From assembly GCF_030272615.1 (NCBI RefSeq), contig NC_081415.1:191484270-191548269 (forward strand): a stretch of DNA of 64,000 nt. The letters are read 5' to 3'. The notes under the pieces were generated by a model that was given only the letters and a program-made list of their open reading frames with translations, had not been told where the DNA came from and made no database searches. Both the position numbers and the translations under genes were made by a program. The stretch's first letter is position 1, and every line of letters begins with the position of its first letter. This document shows, in pieces, positions 57,900 through 64,000 of this stretch. Source of the DNA: Cryptomeria japonica (lineage: Eukaryota > Streptophyta > Pinopsida > Cupressales > Cupressaceae).

Positions 57900-58520
57900 A
57901 GGATTGTGATCTCTACACCGTTATGTGAGAACTTGATACACTAATGGTAGGTTGATGGAACGGCTTACATGGCGTCTATCCAAGGTCTTCCCAACAATAA
58001 ATTACATGTCAGAGGAAGGTCCAGGACTTGACAAATAATGTGTTTCACCACAGGGCCCACTCGGATTGGTAGTACCACAACTCCTTTGGATGAATGCTCG
58101 ACATCATCATAGGCTTTGATCATGATCTTCTTGCGGGGATCCACTGATTCAATTGCATATCCCAAAGCTGTGACTAATTGTAGAGTATAGATATTTAGGC
58201 CTACTCCATTGTCAATCAAGAATCGCTTGATCCTATGCTAGTTGATAAACCCTTCAATTTGGAGTGAGGCATTATGAGGTTGCTGGAAGGATGTGTTGTC
58301 ACTTTCAGAGAAAGTGAGACAAGGTGATAACCTTAGATTTCTGATCATGGCTTGGAACTGATCTATATTTAGGTTTGCAGGGACTGACGCCTCTTGGAGA
58401 GCTTGATCCAAGATTATTTTATGGGATGGAGATAGGCGCAATAGCTCTAAGATAGATATCAGTGCGGGCATTTTGTCTAACTATTCCACAAGGTTATAGT
58501 GCTTTCGGATAGATGGGGTG
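57900..58520 (-). pseudogene. Protease region of the Tat element
   Basis: The minus strand gives a linker LVEQLDKMPALISILELLRL (about 58490-58430) and then the aspartic protease: IDNGVGLNIYTLQLVTALGY near 58215, and the C-terminal CNLLLGRPWIDAM near 57970. The active-site triplet D-N-G replaces the more common D-T/S-G. A stop after the IDAM end and another near 58238 break the frame. The same linker, DNG form and NLLLGR motif occur in family D at 19020-19540, so the two families share an ancestor for this part. Confidence 0.75.
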
Positions 58521-59189
58521 CCTTATGGAGCTACTTTTATGGTAATCTTGATGCGACGTGTAACAACATTGCAAGTGGAACTGGGATTTTTGATGGTTAT
58601 AGTTGCAATCTGTTCACTAGCATCGTATAGGTGATTCATAGTATAATTATACGCAACTTGCGTATAATTGGTGGTATTTGTGTTTCTCCCTGAAGTGGAA
58701 GGACCCCTTTGATCATGTGATGGAAGTGGATTTTTGAACATTAGATGATCATTGTTTGTTGTTTTCAGGTCATGCCCTTTGATTTCGATTTCACCTCAAT
58801 CAATAAGATCCTGAATAAGATCTTTCAATCTGTGACAATTGCTTGTCTTATGTCCTTTCCCTTGATGGAAATCGCAATGATCAGTATCCCTCCACCATGA
58901 AGGTTTGACTTGAGGTTCATAATTTGATGTTTTGGGTAAGGTTACCATATTTTGAGAAACCAACTGTCATAATACTATTTCGATGGGTTCCTCTAAGGGA
59001 GTGTATGTTCATTTTGGTTTTTGTTGATGCTGTTTGGGTTCATCTTGAGATGTGATGCAACCTTGATTTGGAGTAGCAACTATGTTAGTCTAAGGTGGGG
59101 GATTTTATCCTGCAAATCAAACTACAAGTTGGGCACTTTTGATAGTTCTTGCATCCACAAACCTATCATTGACGATATTTTTGTTTTTG
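58521..59189 (-). pseudogene. Gag C-terminal region of the Tat element
   Basis: Polar Ser/Thr/Asn-rich minus-strand readings (58741-58523: SGRNTNTTNYTQVAYNYT) with stops. Near 58850-58880, on the minus strand, words equivalent to HxGKGHKTSNCHR-like sequence suggest the zinc-knuckle part. I cannot place all its Cys residues with confidence. Confidence 0.45.
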
Positions 59190-60262
59190 TTTCAGAAGCT
59201 TGGTTTGTCACTATTGAAGCGTGGGCATGGGCCATCTTTTGGCTCATTATAGATTTTGACAATTCCTTTCTTGATGAGAGCCCGCTCACATTTTAAGCCT
59301 TTGGTGATCATGTCATTGAAAGAGTCTGTGTCTTTTACGTCCAGGTTAAATTCCATTTCTTCGTTTAAGTTGGAAATAAATATTTCCACTAGTTCTTATT
59401 CAGGTAACTGAAGAGAACGTCTGCTAGACATTTGACCCCATCATTGTAGAAAGACTGAGAATAGTTCACCTGGTTTTTGTTTAGTGTTACATAGATCAGC
59501 CATGGTGATATCACATTCAATGTTGTGAGAGTAATGTGCCAAGAATTTCTGGACTAACTCTTCAAATGTCCTAATGCCACTTGGTAATTGAGAAAACCAT
59601 GATGTGGTTGTTCCTCCCAAGCTTTGGGGAAAAAGTTGCATTAGGTATGTATCCTCGTATGCCACTTCGAGGCAAGCTAAATGGAATTCTCTAACATGAT
59701 CACGAGGATCTCCTTTTCCTCTATACTTTTCGAACTTGGGTGTTTCAAACCCTCACGAAAAAGGTGGCATATGAAGATTCCTATCAAAGGGATAGGGACA
59801 AATGTCATTGAGTGAATAGTGATTGGTTTTCACACCACTATGAAGTTGTTGGGTGAGATTTTTGACTTGTTGCCGCAACATTTCTATTTCATTTGGAGGT
59901 GGAGGAGGGGGAGGATTACCTTGATGAAAGTTGTATCTAATGTGCTCTCGACCTTTTTCATCCTCATTACAACTTTGACATTCTGATGCTTGTCTTAGTT
60001 GTGCAAGATCAAAGTTAGAGGGTAGTTTGGCTCCTTCTTGAGAAAGTTTTAAAAAGTGAGCATTAGCCTTTCTCTTGAGTATCTCATCAAAAATCCTATT
60101 CAAGAGAGGGTTGTGTTGTGCCCTTTCTATTGCCGCAGGAGTAGGAGTGCCTGGATTATCATCATTTATGTTCCCTCCAAGGGCTTCTTGGAACTCATTG
60201 ATATTTTCCTCCTCTTCCTCTTCAATTTCTTGTTGTCTAGATCGTGACCTGGTATGAGCCAT
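59190..60262 (-). pseudogene. Gag of the Tat element
   Basis: The minus-strand start MAHTRSRSRQQEIEEEEEE is at 60262; I prefer this Met to the earlier one at 60367 because the typical gag N-terminus begins there. A Pro-run and coiled-coil part follow (NEIEMLRQQVKNLTQQL). After a stop at about 59753 comes the retrotransposon gag core (GFETPKFEKYRGKGDPRDH, then YLMQLFPQSLGGTTTSWFSQ and FLAHYSHNIECDITMADL). Two more stops lie near 59440 and 59390. It would form the virus-like particle. Confidence 0.85.
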
Positions 60263-60594
60263 TTTGTTTATAAGTTTTTGTTGAAGTTGGATGAAAATGA
60301 TGATGAGTTGTTGATGAAATGAAAGATTTATGGTTGGTGTGGTGTGCTGCATATGGATCTCTAGCACTTAAAGGTGGATGTTACCAAATTTTTCTTCTTG
60401 AATTGGTTGTTGTTTTTTATAAGGTTTGATGTGATAAGGTTTAGAGAAATCTAAGATGTATTACAGACTTAACTACCTAGTAATGAGAGGATTCACTCAT
60501 AGACTAGTTTTAACCTACGTAGATATGTCTCTTAGGATGAGCTTATCCTAGATGTAGAGACAATCTAAAAGTGATTTGTTGTGTTTGATTCAAG
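60263..60594 (-). other. 5' untranslated region of the Tat element
   Basis: No coding frame beyond the upstream extension of gag. No primer-binding site was recognised. The region breaks off near 60594 where copia C coding sequence begins, so the leader and 5' LTR are missing. Confidence 0.5.
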
Positions 60595-60596
60595 CA

Positions 60597-62410
60597 ATAT
60601 CTAAAAGAAATGATGAAGGAAATTCAAAGGAACCATAAGACTATGATGAATTTGTCTATGTTCAACCGAGAAGTCTTACCAAAAAAACTGTTGAAGAAAA
60701 TGAAGAAAATATCAAATTACTGAGTGATGAAAGAGATCATGCAGAGCCTACCAAGCCTGTATTAGCCAATTATGTCAGAAGACATCATGCACCAAGTCAG
60801 ATTATAGGAGATAAGGATGATCCAGTGATAACAGGGAACAAACTGAGATAGAACACATGTTTGATATCTAAATTTGAACTGAGAATAGTGAAAGAGGCAT
60901 TTAACAGTGAAGATTGGATAAATGCTATGACAGAAGAGATTGATCAAATCAAGAAGAATGACACATGGACACTAATCCCAAGACCGAAGGACAAAAATGT
61001 AATCAGTACAAAGTGGATTTTCAGAAACAAGCTAAATGAAAAAGGACAGGTCATTCGAAACAAAGCAAGACTAGTTTGCAAAGGTTATGCTCAAGAAGAA
61101 GGAATTGATTATGGTGAAACTTTTACACCTGTTGCTAGACTTGAAGGAGTGAGAACATTGTTGACCTATGCTTCTTTCAAAAACTTCAAGGTATATCAAA
61201 TGGATATCAAATCTATATTTCTGAATGGAATATTAGAAGAAGAAGTTTTTATTGAACAACCTAAAGGATTTGTTGAAGACAATAATAAAGATCAGGTATG
61301 TAAATTCAATAAAGCTTTATATGGTTTGAAACAAGCACCTAGAGCATGGTATGAAGGATTGCACTCTTATTTGATTAAGATTGGTTTTATAAGGACAAGT
61401 GAGAACAACAATATGTACATGAAGAATGATGAAAATGGAATACTGATCTCAACCATATTTGTTGATGATATTATATTTTGTGGAAATGACTCTTTATGCA
61501 AGAACTTTGGAAATGAAATGAGCAAAGAATTTGAGATGTCATTAATCAGTGAGATAAAGTATTTTATAGTTTACAGATACTACAAATGAAAAATGAGATT
61601 TTCATTACTCAATCCAAGTACATAAAGGAAATCTTGAAGAAATTTGGAATGGAGGATCCAAAACCAGTAAGTACTCCTATGACTACCAACTGTAAATTAT
61701 CAAAGAATGATGAATCTGCATCTGTTGATGAGACACTTTACCGATCCATGATTGGAAAACTATAATATGTCATTCATAGTAGACCAGACATAGCACATGT
61801 AGTAGGTATAGTTGCAAGATTCTTTGCAAATCCTAAGGAAACACACATGACAGCAATCAAAAGAATTTTTAGATACTTGAAAGGCACTAGGGATTATGGC
61901 TTAGTATATCAGAAAGGAAATGATTTTGAATTAAAAGTTTATACTGATGCTGATTGGGCAGGCAACACTGATGATAGAAAAAGCACAAGTGGAGGAGCTT
62001 TCTTTTTAGGAGAAAGACTAGTGAGTTGGCTTAGCAAGAAACAAGGATGTGTTTCACAGTCAACAGCAAAAGTTGAATACATTGCTGCAGCATTGAATTG
62101 TACCAACATTGCATGGATCAAACAACTATTGGAAGGTATAAATGAAAAAGTTACCGAGCCAGTAACTATATTCTGTGACAATACTAGTGCCATCAATATT
62201 TCAAAGAATCATGTTATGCACTCTAAGACAAAGCACATCTCTATCAAATATCATTATCTTAGAGAAGAAGCTCAAGAGAAGAAAGTGGTGTTGGAGTATG
62301 TTAGCACAAAGGAACAAATAGCAGATATCTTCACCAAGCCACTACCAAGGGACACTTTTGAATATCTCAGAAGTAAGTTAGGGGTCTTACCCCTATCTTC
62401 TACTCACTAA
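60597..62410 (+). pseudogene. RT and RNase H of copia C
   Basis: One frame reads from the truncated integrase tail (KEPYDYDEFVYVQPRS) past a stop at 60849. The RT follows: NVISTKWIFRNKLNEKG, VYQMDIKSIFLNGILEEEV, and FVDDIIFCGND near 61460. A one-base loss near 61568 shifts the frame. In the new frame a stop at 61764 precedes RNase H (YTDADWAGNTDDRKSTSGG, KVEYIAAALN, FCDNTSAINISKN) and the end IADIFTKPLPRDTFEYL, terminating at 62410. It is the best preserved copia coding region here, with three breaks, but lacks gag, protease and integrase core. Confidence 0.92.
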
Positions 62411-62836
62411 CCAAGTTCGGTGAAAGCATCAATCTGATGACTCTATCAAATATCTTTTAGGAGTTGATGTTGATTTACACCCTTTAGAATGTTTTTTAAA
62501 GGTGTACAGGACATATTACAGGAAACAATACAAGGAACAGGAATTGAAGACAAAATGCTCTAACCAAGACAGACTTGATACACAACAACAGGAAATCACT
62601 TCATACAGGAAGAAATTATGTCTTAGTTCTTTACTTTTTGGCATTGTTGTCAAAGGGGGAGAAGATTAATTTAAGGGGAGAAAACTGAGAAGTCTATAGA
62701 TTAAAAAAAAAGATTGAAGAAAAGAGGAGAAGTCTAAATGTATGGGGGAGAGAATTTCAGCATTTTAGAATCACAGCAATCCGAATCTTTTAAGGTCAAA
62801 TCAATTGGTTTTGCCATCAATGCCAAAGGGGGAGAT
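62411..62836 (+). other. 3' noncoding region of copia C with two purine tracts
   Basis: GTCAAAGGGGGAGAAG lies near 62648, and the tract CCAAAGGGGGAGAT at 62823-62836 abuts the 3' LTR. Both are preceded by words like TTGGCATTGTTGTCAA or GCCATCAATGCC, as in copia A and B. Confidence 0.75.
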
Positions 62837-64000
62837 TGTTGGCAATATAACATTATAACAGACAATGAAAGATTGTTGACATTTCAATAAGGATATTGAG
62901 AAGGTTGTTGATGATTATGGATATAACTGATTAAAGATGTTTACTGTCTTGATATTATTATTTTGTCATTGATGTCAAGAAATTGATTTTCTAATTCAGT
63001 ATGATGTTGTCATATCTTGAGAAGTATGATTTGAAGAATATAAAGTAGTCAGTAAAAGACACAGGAAAGAATATGATGAATAAGGGGATGAATAAGGTAT
63101 TCAATGGGCAACTATTACCGAGTCAAACAATGATGAGATCATGATGTTTAGATTGTTTTAACATCATACATATGTTGTAAATTGTAAGGTTACTACTATA
63201 CTATGTTACCAAGCAAAGAACCTAGTCGGTAAACCCCAAGGTTATCGCTATCGGTTAATGAAGATGGAATGTCTACCGAGTGAAGTTTAGTATTTACCAA
63301 GTTGTAACCGAGTTGTAACCGAGCTATAACAGAATGCATTAAATGTTTACATGTGATATTTAATGAAGGAAGCTGATGAGCTGGAACTAATTAAATGATT
63401 GGTATGTCATGCATGAAGTTTGTTAAGAATATAAGGCAATGAAAAGTCGGCATGAAGATCTATAGTTTAGATTGAACCACAATACCTTGGTACAAGTTCC
63501 AAGAAATATATGAAAGTTCCTAGGCGGGGTAGAACATTTTCAGATCGAAAGATGCCTTGAACCTAGACAAGTTTGAAGATCTGATGGCTATGATTGATCA
63601 TGCGAAATGTGATCAAGGAGATTAAGCAGTTTGCTATTGTTTATAAATAGGAAACTGTTGATAAACAATGTATGTGGGCAAGTGTATGCACAGGGATGCT
63701 ACATAGTGATTACTGAGCACAGAAGCTTGAAGACCTGTTTGAATAATAGAGTATAGAAGCCCAGCAGATGGGCAAGATTAGTTCTATGTCTAGATTGTAT
63801 TGAACAAAATAAGAATCTACTTTAGCATTTTAAATGTGAAGTTGTAGATAGATTTTTATTACTATTATTTTGTGAAAGTGATAGAAAATCTCTTAACTGA
63901 GTGGACTTAACAGTCTTATTTGTAAAACCCTCTAGCAAGGTGACATTCTGATTGAGTGTTTGAAATCCTTTAACAAGGTCACTTCTAACAAGGTGATGAT
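62837..64000 (+). repeat. 3' LTR of copia C (cut by the window end)
   Basis: It starts TGTTGGCAATATAAC after the purine tract and matches the reverse complement of 27479-28638 closely. Copies of CCGAGT/ATCGGT words occur at 63117-63325 and CTTTAACAAGGT words near the window end. Confidence 0.9.
63642..63649 (+). promoter_or_regulatory. TATA box of copia C LTR
   Basis: TATAAATA, conserved in the inverted LTR copy at 27824-27831. Confidence 0.6.

Larger units (their letters stand above)
37198..60594 (-). mobile_element. Tat-type Ty3/gypsy retrotransposon with antisense PMD gene, nested insertions
   Basis: On the minus strand the order is 5' untranslated (60594-60263), gag, protease, G-patch region, RT, RNase H, a second RNase H, integrase, a 5.6-kb 3' region, polypurine tract and 3' LTR. 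The second RNase H and the long 3' region holding an antisense gene are features of the plant Tat clade. A solo LTR (45493-46755) and copia B (48294-55768) are later insertions; without them gag-pol spans about 7.3 kb. The 5' LTR is missing: copia C sequence begins where it would be. Many stops show it is dead. Confidence 0.85.
60595..64000 (+). mobile_element. Ty1/copia retrotransposon C, 5'-truncated; 3' LTR leaves the window
   Basis: The polyprotein starts abruptly within the integrase C-terminal tail (YDYDEFVYVQPRSL) and continues through RT and RNase H, a 3' noncoding part, a polypurine tract and an LTR beginning TGTTGGCAATATAAC. The 5' half is absent. The junction with the Tat 5' leader lies at about 60560-60610. 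The family matches the minus-strand LTR at 27130-28638. Confidence 0.85.

Noticed and set aside
60263-60367. Upstream Met of the Tat gag at 60367 as the start codon
   Set aside because: The stretch before 60262 does not look like gag, whereas the Met at 60262 begins the charged N-terminus usual for this gag type.

Overview
The window reads as nuclear DNA of a land plant with a large, repeat-dominated genome. The evidence is plant-type Ty1/copia and Ty3/gypsy retrotransposons with initiator-Met tRNA primer sites, a Tat-type gypsy polymerase with a second RNase H, a plant mobile domain (PMD) gene, a GT-AG intron, and long AT-rich intergenic stretches. A gymnosperm is my guess; the species cannot be fixed from sequence alone. 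I see no intact host gene, no rRNA or tRNA gene, and no CRISPR or bacterial feature.

Layout. 1-5460: an array of degenerate palindromic motifs split by a 4.5-kb LTR-like insertion (636-5131) with a 5-bp target duplication; the insertion carries long (AT)n tracts and a GC-rich array of hairpin-forming 37-bp repeats. 5468-8000: a small non-autonomous minus-strand LTR element and an unrecognised coding relic. 8000-13170: AT-rich DNA with a SINE-like insertion and a miniature LTR/TIR-like element (11636-11931). 13174-23317: two copies, in opposite orientation, of one non-autonomous gypsy-like family (family D). The plus copy encodes a degenerate protease-like domain and a G-patch but no reverse transcriptase, and its 3' LTR holds a 523-bp foreign insert. 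23318-28638: AT-rich repeats, an 8 x 21-bp tandem array, and a minus-strand LTR of copia family C. 28656-35226: a decayed copia element (A). 35227-37197: a repeat homologous, inverted, to 24780-26550.

37198-60594: one large minus-strand Tat-type Ty3/gypsy element, read right to left as gag, protease, G-patch, RT, RNase H, second RNase H, integrase, then a long 3' region with a PMD gene on the opposite strand, then the 3' LTR. A solo LTR (45493-46755) is inserted between its second RNase H and integrase, and a complete copia element (B, 48294-55768, target duplication gaaag) lies inside its RT. 60595-64000: the 3' half of copia element C, whose 3' LTR runs off the window.

How the parts relate. 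All polyproteins are broken by in-frame stops and frameshifts, so none is likely to move on its own now. The nesting gives a relative order: the Tat element came first, and the solo LTR and copia B came later. The features most worth following up are the spliced antisense PMD gene in the Tat element, the protease/G-patch family lacking RT, and several repeat arrays with strong dyad symmetry or strict periodicity.
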